Assembly (NCBI GenBank): GCA_015657535.1
Contig: JADHZB010001800.1
Coordinates: forward strand, 1 to 59,139
Source of the DNA: Nephromyces sp. MM_2019
Lineage: Eukaryota; Apicomplexa; Aconoidasida; Nephromycida
Direction of reading: 5' to 3'
Length of the DNA: 59,139 nt
Each line of letters opens with the position of its first letter. Position 1 is the first letter of the stretch. Made by a program: the position numbers and the translations under genes. Shown here one piece after another: positions 12,172 to 23,600 of the stretch. The notes under the pieces are model-generated. The model saw only the letters and a program-made list of their open reading frames with translations. It did not search any database and was not told the origin of the DNA.

Positions 12172-13227
12172 CTACTTCACCTCTACATGCAAAGTTCTTC
12201 TCTGAAGAAACGGGTTATACTTCATAAGCTCCAGTTTTTTGGGGGTTTTTATACGATTCTTTGTGGTCTGATATCTTGAAGGGGGTTTACCTAATCCTTT
12301 CGCTTCACTACACTCCAAAATCACCAATTTTCGAGGACCCTTCTTCCTCTTTGCCCACAAACGTGTTGCTAACTTTGTAGTCATCACGTTATCTCTTAAG
12401 TAACACAAAGAGGGAGAGAAAGCTGGCAAATCTCCCCACATATCCATCCTGCAGGGGAATCCGAAGGGGTTTTCGCTTAGAATTCTTGCCTGGGGAGGGA
12501 GGAAAAAACCCACCTTTTTGCTGAAAAATGGCCGACGAATCCCTTCCTCATGGAGGAAGAAGATACAATTTTTTCCAAAGCATTGCCGAGTTGCACGGCT
12601 TGCATTGGAGAAAAGAAGAGATGAAAATTCATCCGGAAAATTTGAAGAAGATCCACTGTTTCTCACGCTGCATGCTCCCTGCGATGGAAAAACATCCGCT
12701 TCCCTCCTTTTAGTGGTAACGCTCGCTGCGGAGTGAATAAACCCCCAAAATAGCAAAAAGCTGATGAAGCGGCCGCAAGAGCAGAAATAAAAGCCGGAAA
12801 AAGATGTTTTTCTCGATAATAACGCACCTGATCCGAAAAATCGTCCTCTAAACTCCTCTCCTAGCGATGAAAAGGCGCAGCTTCTCTCAAAAACGTAAAA
12901 GAAACGGGAAATTGAGGGAATTAACGCTTGAGATGCAGGGAACACAGAAAATTTCACTGAATTTGATGGCCAAGTAAAATTTTTGGGGTTTTTGATAGCG
13001 AAAAGAAGGGAATTACCAAGAGTTCCGATGGAACCAAGGTTCCCCAAGAGAGAAGCAACCGGAAGAAGTGGAAGAAGAGGGAGAAGAAGTAGAAGAAGTG
13101 AAGAAATAGGAAGAATACAAAGAAGAAGAAGATGTAAAACGAATGAAATCCCCAAATAATCAAACGTAAAAATCAATTTTTTCCCTTTTAAGGCATGTCT
13201 GGCGCGACTTTGATACTTTTGGAGCAT
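12172..13227 (-). CDS. rpl33: Organellar ribosomal protein bL33 with long N-terminal extension
   Basis: The last 55 codons (12,339 down to the TAG at 12,174-12,172) are bacterial-type bL33, a small protein of the large subunit: [10 protein letters not shown], then [19 protein letters not shown] and RRTLHVEVK. The four zinc-ribbon cysteines of the C+ form are mostly gone; [12 protein letters not shown] replaces KYCPYCRKHTLH, so this is a C-minus type. The frame stays open upstream to the first ATG at 13,227, giving 351 codons. Internal ATGs at 12,447 and 12,384 would give short proteins of 91 and 70 aa, and a good acceptor (CCCCTGCAG|G) sits just before 12,447. The long form begins with a basic stretch followed by a strongly hydrophobic segment ([19 protein letters not shown]) and then Ser/Phe/Arg-rich sequence, which resembles a bipartite apicoplast leader. 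Plastid versus mitochondrial location is inference. Divergent from the ADCK1-like gene. Confidence 0.78.
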   Translation of the reverse strand: MLQKYQSRARHALKGKKLIFTFDYLGISFVLHLLLLCILPISSLLLLLLPLLPLLPVASLLGNLGSIGTLGNSLLFAIKNPKNFTWPSNSVKFSVFPASQALIPSISRFFYVFERSCAFSSLGEEFRGRFFGSGALLSRKTSFSGFYFCSCGRFISFLLFWGFIHSAASVTTKRREADVFPSQGACSVRNSGSSSNFPDEFSSLLFSNASRATRQCFGKNCIFFLHEEGIRRPFFSKKVGFFLPPQARILSENPFGFPCRMDMWGDLPAFSPSLCYLRDNVMTTKLATRLWAKRKKGPRKLVILECSEAKGLGKPPSRYQTTKNRIKTPKKLELMKYNPFLQRRTLHVEVK

Positions 13228-13555
13228 CCCGGCCAAAGTATGCTCCCACCTCTTTACTTTTTCTGGCGATTTTATACTTCAAATCAGCATCTTCTGCTGA
13301 AGTATTTAGTAATAGGCTAAGCAGTCGGTCAAGTAGCTCAACACATGAAGATGGAATTTTAAAAAAAATCCATAATTTGCAGTTTTTCCAGTGTATTTTT
13401 CGTTAAAGTAGTCAAAGAATTCGTAAAATGGGGAGGAAGTAGCTATGCTGGTCGTCATGAAGTAGGCAAAAAAGGTGGTGTGTGTGTGCATTGATATCAG
13501 CTGTGCGTTGGGATTCTCTGTGGGCTAGTTAGTTTACCTTTTGTGCTGCCCCAGC

Positions 13556-14075
13556 CAGGGTGTGTGTGTGTGCGCTACCTCATCCAACAGTGTGTGCGTA
13601 TGTATTGTGCCTCATCAAGCAGTGTGTGCGTATGTATTCTGCCTCAACAAGCAGTGTGTGCGTATGTATTCTGCCTCATCAAGCAGTGTGTGCGTATGTA
13701 TTCTGCCTCATCAAGCAGTGTGTGCGTATGTATTCTGCCTCANNNNNNNNNNNNNNNNNNNNNNNNNNNNNNNNNNNNNNNNNNNNNNNNNNATCAAGCA
13801 GTGTGTGCGTATGTATTCTGCCTCATCAAGCAGTGTGTGCGTATGTATTCTGCCTCATCAAGCAGTGTGTGCGTATGTATTCTGCCTTATCAAGCAGTGT
13901 GTGCGTATGTATTCTGCCTCGTCAAGCAGTGTGTGCGTATGTATTCTGCCTTATCAAGCAGTGTGTGTCTGTGGGTGTGCTACCTCATCCAGTGTGTGTG
14001 TTCTGCCACATCCAGCGTATGTGTTCTGCCCCATCCAGTGTGTGTGCGTGTATGCTACGTCATCCAGTTTGTATA
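13556..14075 (+). repeat. 32-bp TG-rich minisatellite interrupted by an assembly gap
   Basis: The unit AAGCAGTGTGTGCGTATGTA plus TTCTGCCTCATC recurs every 32 bases (AAGC at 13,617, 13,649, 13,681, 13,713, then 13,796, 13,828 and on). Variant, shorter units follow after about 13,960. All three plus frames stay open through the array, and because 32 is not divisible by 3 each frame cycles through the same peptide. That is a composition effect, not evidence of coding. The array is upstream of the ADCK1-like ATG. Confidence 0.95.
13743..13792. other. Assembly gap of exactly 50 N
   Basis: The run of N lies within the 32-bp minisatellite. The distance from the anchor at 13,649 to the one at 13,796 is 147 bases, which is not a multiple of 32. 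The gap length is therefore a placeholder and the real copy number is unknown. Confidence 0.97.
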
Positions 14076-14389
14076 TGGTTTTGGCGAGTTATCTTCTGTA
14101 CTCTCTAAACCCCCCCCCTATCTCTACCTATTTCCACCCTCCTTCCACCAAATTCTCGCTGCTCTTCTTGAAGATTTCTTCACCGTGAATCTTCGACACA
14201 CTAAAACGCCGCGGTAGTCTCAATTTTGATGCTGCAAATCGAAAAATCATCATCCACTCAGCGCAACTAAAGCTAATTTTTTTTTGAAGATTTTCTTTGC
14301 TTTTTGAAGATGATGAATTGAAGAAGTCGCTTCACTCCCTCTTCTTCAGTTTCGTCTAAACTTTCCTTCTCTAACCAAAGGGGCGGAAA

Positions 14390-17300
14390 ATGGGGAAGAG
14401 GTTCCCCTCCTCTTCTTCATTCTTGAAAAGAATGGGTTTCCGCGGAAAAGCGCTGTTTTTAGTGCTGGGTGGGGGGACTTGCTTTGGAACTTTTGCCTAT
14501 GGCGAAGAACTAATGAGTATCACAGGAAGTGGGAGGGTGCAGAATCACCGCGTAGATGATCTAAGAAATAGTGCGTGTTCTGCATTTTGTTATAGTTTTG
14601 TGTGAAGAGGCTGTTTAGCATTTTTGGATGAAATGCTGCGAGATGTTTTTGAGTTGAAAGTATGAAGAGGGAGTTGCAGGTGGTTTGGAAGTGTTTTGAG
14701 TTGCTTGGGATGTTTGGGGAAGTTGTGGTTTGTTGGGGGATATTTGGGGTGGTTTTTTAATTGTTTGTGTGTGTTGGGTATTTCTCTGGTTGTGTTTGTG
14801 TGTGTATGTTTGGGTACTCTCTTTAATGCTATAGTTATTTTTTGTTTTGTAGCTGGGTTCTCTCTCTGTCTCTGTGGTGATATGAGTTTGTATGTGTTTG
14901 TGTGGGGGTTTTCTTTCTGGTTATCTTATTATTTGTCTCGTTTCTTAACAGTATGTGTGTGTGCTTGTGGATTAGTTCCCTCTCTGGTTCCTTAGCTAGC
15001 TGTATGTTTATTGATGGGTTTTCTCTCAGCTCCCCTGGAAATCTCTCACTCTCTCTGCACTTGTGTGCGAATTCTCTTTTTCCTCTCTTCACACGACTCG
15101 TCGCAGATTCCATCTTTTTGCATGAAATTTGCATACAAAAATTATAAAAGCGCAGCATCTTCATCCATTTCGCTGAAATTACTGGTAAAACGGCCGATTC
15201 TTAAGGGATAGAATCCTCATTTTTTATGTTTTTTATAGGGATCGCTTTCTGTGTGTACCAGTGATTCATCCTACAGCTTTCACTCACTCTTTTTCCTGCC
15301 TCTTTCTTTATGGTTTCAAACTCTCGTTAAATCTCCTTATAAAAGTCGATATTTGGCCTCTAAACTGCATAGTTTGCCGTGAAGATGATGTTTTTCGTAG
15401 ATTTCTATCTTCAATCCGGTTTCTTGTCTTCCATCCTCTTGTGGAGATTTAGACGTTTTTTTTTCTTTAAATGCAGCATTTTCTGGGTTTTTGAGAGCAA
15501 GTCGTACCACTTGGAATGCAATTCTCGTGATGGCAGACTATAAGCTAACTCTAAGAAGATATGATGCGCATTCTCCAGAGTATGCTGAGGCTCTTCAGCG
15601 GATTCACACACGAGCAGCTAATCGTATACTCGCCTTGTGTAAACGTAATGGTGGTGTGTATAACAAGCTGGGCCAATATGCAGCAACAATGACACGCGGT
15701 GGGTACAAGGTTTATGTGTTTGTGCCTGTGATTTATCTTGTGTGCAGATTTGGGTGGGTGTGGTGTATTTTTGTGTGTGTGGTGCTTGTTTTGGTGCTGT
15801 GCGTAGTGTATCTGTGCGTGTGGTATATCTGTGTGTGCCAGCTACTTCTGTGTGTTCCTGCTGCTTCTATGTGTATGCGGTAACTCTGTGTGCCAGCTGC
15901 TTCTGTGTTAACTTCCTGCATCTGTGTGTGCCTTTTGCATAATTTTGAGAATGCCATCTTGGTGTTTCCCCCTATACCTTGTGTGTGTAATAACTGCCTT
16001 TTTTTATGCACCTTCCTCACCTATCACTCCCAGTTCTCTTTCAGCAATACACAATCCTTCTCTTCTTAAACTGCAGTACTTCCTGCTCAGTATACGGATG
16101 CTTTAAAGCAGCTACAAGACAGAGCCCAGTGCTGTGATTGGGAGATCATCAAGCAGGTGATACTTGAAGATTTAGGGCCCCCTGAAGATCTGTTCGGCGA
16201 ATTCGATTGTATACCTCTCGCATCTGCAGTAGGTTTTGCTGCTGTTTTGAGCGGGTGTACGTACATCTTGTGTCATTTCCTTTTTTTTAGCGAAAGAAAA
16301 CAATTTTTTGACTTGAAACTCGTGCACGGATAAGTATTAGATGAAATGAAGGGAGTTTCAGCGATTTGGTGTATGCTGGGGTGTGAAACTATTTTAACGT
16401 GTGAGGGTGAGTTTTTGCGTGTGTGTGAGGGCGCGTTTTAGCATGTTTAAGCGTGTGTGTGAATCACATTCTTCATATATTTCAGTATGTGTAAGTAGCT
16501 TTATTCATATATTTCGACGTGTGTACAGCTTATGTTGAGCGTGTGTGGGTAGCTTTCTTCATATGCGAAACTTCTTGATTTCATTTTTCTGAATAAAGTC
16601 ATTAGCTCAAGTCCATAGAGCCGTGCGAAAACGAGACGGTCAAGAGGTTGCTGTGAAGCTTCAATATCCTCATCTTCGTCAGCAAATGAAGGGAGATTTC
16701 CTCATTCTGAAGGTGAGTATACTTCATTGATGATTTTGCGGGTACTTTGGTTAGAGAGAGTGTTTTTTTTCGCATGTAAAAAGTTACTTCTTTTAGGTAT
16801 AAGCTTGAATTATGGAGGGTATGTGTCGTTTTTCTCAAAATTTCAGTGGTGTTGTTTTTGTGTGCTTTTTCCCAGCTTCTTTGTCGACGTGTGCGTAAGA
16901 GTTTGGATTTTTCCTGTTGCTTTTCCTAGCTACTTTGTTAGTTTTGTGACTTTTTCCCTTTTCTTCCGCTTCTTTTTGGGTTTTTTCTGCTTCTTCCCCT
17001 TTATTTGTGTTTTTTCTTCTTCTGTTTCATCTTCCACTCAACATTTTTGCTGTTTCTCTTTTCTGCTCTCATCTTTTCAAACTTAAAGCTATTTTCCTCT
17101 TATAATTTGAATTTGGTTTCTACCCCTCCTTACCTCCCCCCTCACCACCCTCTAATTTTTGTTTCACACTTTATCCCATTTTTTCGCCTATTTTATGCTT
17201 CGCCCTCTGATTTTGCAGGTTTTCTTGTATCTTCTTGGAAGATTTTTTCCAGATTTCGAGTTTTCTTGGATATTTCCAGAAATGGAGATGAATCTCAGGA

Positions 17301-19761
17301 ACGAGCTTGATTTTAGACAAGGTGATTCTTGCATCTTATCGTATTCAATGTATGTACATCTGCAATCTGCTGCTTTATCTGTGACGTTTTGTATTTTTCA
17401 CTTCTTTTTTATCCATTTAAAGGCAGAAAAATCCACAGGTTTTTGTTTTTTATGGAAATATGCTCAGCTGTGGAAGCTCCATCGAATGCTTTCAATATGA
17501 AGCGCTGAGACAACCGTGAAGAAGTGCATGTACTTCCCGATCTTATCTTAGAGTACTCAATAAAGGAATAGACTAGCATATGTTTTTGTGTGTGTTTGTT
17601 TGTTGTGTTGGGGAGGGTGTGTGTTTGTGCATTTGTTGGATATGCTTATGTGTGTGTGATGTGCTGTATGTGTTTTACATGCTAATGCATCTGTGGTGTG
17701 CATGTTTAGGCGTGTGCTTAAATGTGTGCAGGGTGTGTTCAAGCATGTGTTGTGTATTTTTCTCATTTTTTTGTGTGCATTGTGTGCTTTTAAGCTTTTA
17801 TCATCTATTTTAGGTATAGTTCACTTGTTTTAAAGTGTGTGTTGCGTGCATTTAAGTGCTTGTGTGCTTTAGTGTGTGTGATATACTTTAGTTTAGCTTT
17901 GACTCCCGCACTATTACCTTTTGGAAAATTATCCTTCTCTACTGTATATTTTCCATCAGAAGCGTATAATTCAATTCGTATAGCCAGGATGCTGAAGCAT
18001 AGGAAAGATGTGATTGTTCCATGGGTGAGCTTTGTTCAAAAGTAGCATATGTGTGTGTGTTGCCTCACTGTATTAGCTACTAGTTTGGCAAGCAGTTGCT
18101 GCTTTTTTTGTATAATTGTCTTCTTTATAGACGTTTTTTCTATGCCTTAAGCTGCTCTACGTTGTGAAAATCACCTTTTCTTATTGCTTTCCAACTTTTG
18201 TGGCTATTGCTTATCTTTTTTTTGGTCTTCATCCTCCTCACCTTCTTCATCTTCTTCATCATCTTCGCCTTTTCGCTCATCCTCTTCATCTTGTTGACTG
18301 AGCAACCTTCTTGCTTCAAAAAGTATGGCTTTTTTGCTCTAATATGATTCTTTCATGAAATCTACTTCTTTTTGCTGTGACTCACGCTTCCCTCCTCTTC
18401 ATCTCTTGAAAAAACATCAAATTCCACTGTTTTTTATTAATTTTTTGATTGGTTGTTTTGTTCACTCCCTCGTCTCAATGACAATCAAATTTTTTGTTTC
18501 TGTGTGTGACTTTCCGCTATTTTTAAAGCTCCCATCTTCATCAAAAAAGCACTCTCTCTGAGATGATTTTTCAGATTGACTGGGATACTACTACAGACAG
18601 AGTGCTTACTATGGAGTTTATTCGAGGAACCAAAGTGACTGATGTTGAAGAGCTGCAGAAAAAGTCTATTAAACGAGAGAATGTGGCTAAGATACTACAA
18701 GAAGTCTTTGCAGAGATGCTGTTTTATCATGGTGGGTATTTGCGTGTGTATGTGTGTGGGAATGTTTGTGGCTGCGTGTGTCGCTGCATGTGTGTTTGCA
18801 TGTATTCGTGTATGTTCTTGCATTTTTGTGTTTGCATGCCTTTGTATGCGGCCACATGTGTGTGTGCATACATTTGTGTATACTTTTTGTTTGCAAGTCA
18901 AGAGCTTCTTCATATCTTATTCAATGCTTTTATGATATTGATACGTGAATATTTTTCTGCTTGTTTTTTTCAATTACCTTGATGTATGAGTGTATATACA
19001 CTCTGTTTTTTTGCGAAAAGACATGCTTTTTCTTTGGAATTTTTTCAAAAAATTTTAGGTTTCGTTCACTGCGATCCTCATCCCGGAAACCTGTTGGTAG
19101 TCAAAGCCGAAGGTTACTTATGTTTCTTATTTTATGATGAAATTGTACTTTTAGATGTTTTCTTCATCATTTTTGGATGAACTTAGGCAAGGTTTTTCCT
19201 CTTCTTTTTCAACTAGTCTTGATATTTTCCAGGTTTTTTCAGTCTTCATCCTACTCTGGAATATGTTTTCACAAGATTCTCTCTATTATTTGCTATGGAA
19301 GCTAGAATTTTTGAAGAATTCGCTATATCTTGCTTCTTCTTCTTTCTCTAAAGTTTGAGTTTTTGTGGATGAAACTCTCTTTCTTCAGATGATAAGACTA
19401 AACTCGTTTTACTCGATCATGGGATGTATAGAAGATTAAATCCCACTTTCAGGCAGAACTTTTGCAGGCTGTGGAAAGCTCTGGTAGGCCATCGCTTCTG
19501 TGTGTGTGTGTGTGTGTGTATATATTTACTGTTATATAGTGTGTGCAGTGGTTTTTTGGCTGAAAAAAGGAGCTCCTCATAATGTTAAAAGCGCATGAAA
19601 ATCAAGAGTTTTTGTAAAGAGAATAAGTGAAGAAGACGCCTGAAGATTATGTGTACAGATTGGTATGTGGGAATGATTATTTTGATGCCCACACACACAA
19701 ACATACACACACACACACACACACACGTTTTGGTGATCTATTTTCCACTGTGGAGGATGAT

Positions 19762-19797
<36 letters not shown>

Positions 19798-20584
19798 TGG
19801 TGATTTATTTTCCACTGTGGAGGATGATTAACACACACACACACACACACACACGTTTTGGTGATCTATTTTCCACTGTGGAGGATGATTAACACACACA
19901 CACACACGTTTTGGTGATTTATTTTCCACTGTGGAGGATGATTAACAGACACACACAAACACACTATAGTATTCACAGTTGCTTCCAGCGTCTAAATTTG
20001 CCTATCAAAGCATTCTTCTTGCAGGTACTACAAGATAATAAACTCGGAGCAGATGCTTCTTATTCACTGAAGATAGATAAGGTAACTCCACCATTTGCTA
20101 TCGGTTTCTTACCACGCTGCCTCAAGTGTGTGTGTGTTAAATGGAACACACAATCTTCGAATAGCTGCTAAAGCCACTCTGTTTTTTCCATTTTATTTCG
20201 TGTCAGATCTTCATTAATGCAGCGGTTTTGTGTGTTTTACACGTTCAAAGTAGGTTTTCCTACTTTCATCATCCCTCATGTTTTCGTCATCTTCATCGTA
20301 TGTTGATCTTCTTCATCACACCTTCATCATGTTTACCTCATTTTTGACAGATTTTTTGTATTCTTCTCCCTTTAAATCTCTCTCTTTCTCTCTAGCCTTC
20401 AAGCTGTAATTTGCTGCTAATATCTGCTTGTAGAATATGCATTTTCATCTTTACTTGGGCGTTGCTTTATGAGAGCTTCCTATCTTTTCTTAGCTCTGCT
20501 TATTCCTCTCTCTCTATATAACCGATTCTATAGCACTTATAACCTCGCTTTTGCAGCATTCCACAGGGTTTTAACTGTCTTGTT

Positions 20585-20634
<50 letters not shown>

Positions 20635-23600
20635 NTTTTTTTTTGCTCTTTAAATCTCGTTATAGCTGCTCACTGCTCACTCGCTACTTTCTGTTGGCTG
20701 CTCTCTAAATTTTTTTGATGAATCTTCCCTCTTCATCTTCATTGTATTCCGCTGTTTGTTACTTTTCGCTCACTGAATTTCACCCGAAAATCTCGGTTTT
20801 CTTGCCTTATGCAGGATGGATACTATGGATTGTCTCTTATTCTTACTCATAGATTTCCATCAAGCAAGTAATAAGCAGTTCTTGTTTACTTGCTTTTTTG
20901 CTTTTCCTTCTATGTTAAGTGTCGCGTTTTGTGAATGGAGTTGATTGTGTGTGTGAGCTTGCAATGATTTGATGAGAATTTTTTTTTTTTATACTGCCCA
21001 TTAGTAGGCTGTACATACACTGATGATGCTCAGTAGATATATTCTATGGGTAAACAGTGCGAATTTATACGCGATTTCTTTGATGGTATCGCTTTTGTGT
21101 GAGTTTTATTGATTATTTTTCTTAAAGGCTGCTGAATTGCTGAATAATTTCAAATGATTAGGTGCTAGATGAGTTTTTCCACACACATTTCAAGCGTAAT
21201 TTTATTGAGCGTATATACATTGGGTTTTAGACTGTTTTTCATTATTTTCTTGGGCGTACATAAAACCTTTTTCTCGTCTTCTTATATAATCAAAGTGAAA
21301 TTCAAGGATTTAACCTTTGATAGTTGATTTACTGTTTAATATTAGTCTAATTTCGACGTTTTTTAGGTTGACTATGTTGGGGGGCAGTACACACTCACTG
21401 GATAGGAAGCAGATCTCTGAGATGGTTGCTCAGCAGAGTCCCGCGGTTGTTAGCTTATGGCTGCAAAAGCTTCCACGGGATGTGCTGTGGATTTTTCGGG
21501 TGTGTGTGTGGTATTTTTGAGGTTGGGAAGGTACTTATGACTTTTTAAGGGCTGCTCTTTTATAGGACTTTTTTGCTATAATTTGGGGCTGAGGGGTTAT
21601 ATTTTGGGAGGGGTCTTTACGTAAACTTGTGCTTAAATGTGTGAATAGAAGCGATGCTCCAGCTGAGGGTGTATTTACACTTTTATATATATGATCAGTA
21701 AAACTCCAGCTGCCAGTGTATGTACACTTGTTTGTGTGTAGTTAAGAGCTTTTAGGCCTAAACAAAGATCCAGCAAAGCGGTGTATGAGGCAGGAATTGT
21801 TGTTTCACTTCATTTAAGTCATAAATTTGATGTTTCTAATCCATCTTCCATGCTTCTGAGAAATTTATAGGCAGAGCATTAACATCACCCTCAGAGAATT
21901 ATGATTTTTCTGTAGAATGAGCTGTAAAGCTGCTGATAAAAATTTCTCCTGCTTTTTTCGGGGTGTTTATGCTTGAATTGTTGGAGTGTGAATATACGCA
22001 TATGCACACACACCTCAAATTTGCTGTCTAAAAAATGCTTATCCTTTTCTTGCTAGGGAGAAAATATCGATGCAGTCGCTTTCTCCCTGTGTGTGTCGGC
22101 TTTGCGAAGCTTCAAAGAGGTTTTCAAAGGACTTATCTTTGTTGAGACATTTGTGTTTATTGCTGGAAGTCTCGTTACTGTATATACAGTCATCACTTCG
22201 ATATGATGCTTATCAAAGTTTAGTTGTGTGTATGCGGTTAGATACTGTTTCTTCTGACTTCATCTTTCGCTGAATTTGTGAGTTTCTACTCTTTTAAGTG
22301 GATGTCAGGATTTGATACTGCTAACGGCATGAAAGTGTGTGTATGTTGCTGTAAAACTACTGCCATCGCTGCTAATATTACTGCAGATGTTAAATATTGT
22401 AAGAAGCATTAACTATGAGCTGAATGGTACCAGTATGCAGACATTTAAAGCAATGGCAAGGAGGAGCGTTGATGGTAAGTGTGCGAGAAAACTAGCTCAA
22501 GTTTGAAGACGGTATGTCTTCTTAGTAATCTTGTAGGTGTGTGTTAATATCCTGCTCTGAATTATTCTTTGCGCTTTCATGCATCGAAAGTTAAGTATAT
22601 ACGCTTTGTACGCGTGTGTGTGGGTGCAGTCTGCAAACTGAAGTGTGCTTTTATATGTGTGTGCAATCTGTAACTGGAGTGTGCTTTGTAAGTGCATGTG
22701 TGTGTGTTTCATATTGGCATATTTTTCATGCCTTTCTTGCCTGCATTCACAGTGTGTGGCGCCTGCTTTTAGATGTTTTTTCAACCTGTTACTTTACTCA
22801 GCTTCTTTTCTATTGGCTGTAGAGTTTTTTTCACCTGTACTGTTCTGTCATTCGATCCTTCTAAACAATTTCTACGTGTGTTAGCTCGTTCCATGCTCTT
22901 TCTTGTCCAGGTGTTCACTTACTTAACAATGGTCTCTCTGAAGTATCTCGGGAAGCTGCCCTGTTGCATCCTGAATACTTTCTAAGCGAAGAGTTCAAGG
23001 TTCCTGGTTGGTGCTGAAGATTTGGATAAGCTCCTGTGCATGATATAGAGAGAGGATACCTTCCCTTTCCTGAATTTACTGTTTGAGCATGTGCCAAGTC
23101 TTGGAGATATGTAGATACATCTGTGTGTGTTTGTGTGTGTCTCTCTCTACGTTTCTTTATTTATGTACTTGTATCTCTCTATTTTGATCTCGGATTTGCA
23201 ATCTTCGTTTCTGTTTTTCTTTGGGTCTCTGTCAAACTCTATTTTCTCTAGAAAAATCTGTCTATGTTTCTATCTTCTTCTCCATACCTTTATCTCTTTC
23301 AGTCTTACTATCTCAATCTTTCTATCTTTGTTTCCATATCTCTATAAATCACTCCGTCGTTCTTTCCATCATTCTCTCAATCTCTCTCTGTAGTTCTCTC
23401 CATTTCGCTGTATAGCTCGGCATCTTCCTCTTTCTACTTATGTCGTTCAATCTCTAGGAAAATCTTCATTGCGCCTTTTTTAATGTGTGCATTCGCCTTC
23501 CAACAAGCTTATATCATGCTTCCCAAGCCCATTCCCTAGAGGCACGCACCACACTCTAGAAAATTTCTTAACTCTCCCTGTATCATACGTTAAAACTACG

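Larger units (their letters stand above)
13228..14389. promoter_or_regulatory. Divergent 5' region shared by bL33 and ADCK1-like genes
   Basis: About 1.16 kb separates the first ATG of the minus-strand bL33 ORF from the ATG of the plus-strand ADCK1-like gene, so both promoters should lie here. Half of it is the 32-bp TG minisatellite (13,556-14,075). A C-run and a CT-rich stretch follow at 14,105-14,175 and 14,335-14,385. I see no TATA-like or other core promoter element that I would assign with confidence. Confidence 0.5.

Noticed and set aside
12518..12736. Plus-strand frames of 61-72 codons opposite the bL33 ORF, one starting with a good ATG
   Set aside because: They lie antisense to the much longer bL33 frame and show no family similarity.
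13541..14217. Three overlapping plus-strand frames of 180-224 codons with Cys/Val/Ser-rich repeats
   Set aside because: They are the 32-bp minisatellite read in three frames and run through the N gap. All frames being open at once shows a composition effect.
17005..17500. Phe/Ser-rich plus-strand frames around ADCK1 exon 5
   Set aside because: Only 17,219-17,321 matches the kinase family; the rest is the pyrimidine tract of the intron end and following intron.
18181..18300. CT-rich CTTCATCTTCTTCATC-type tract as a possible acidic repeat on the minus strand
   Set aside because: It lies upstream of a confirmed acceptor (18,574) in an intron and has no in-phase codon variation like that seen at 54.5 kb.
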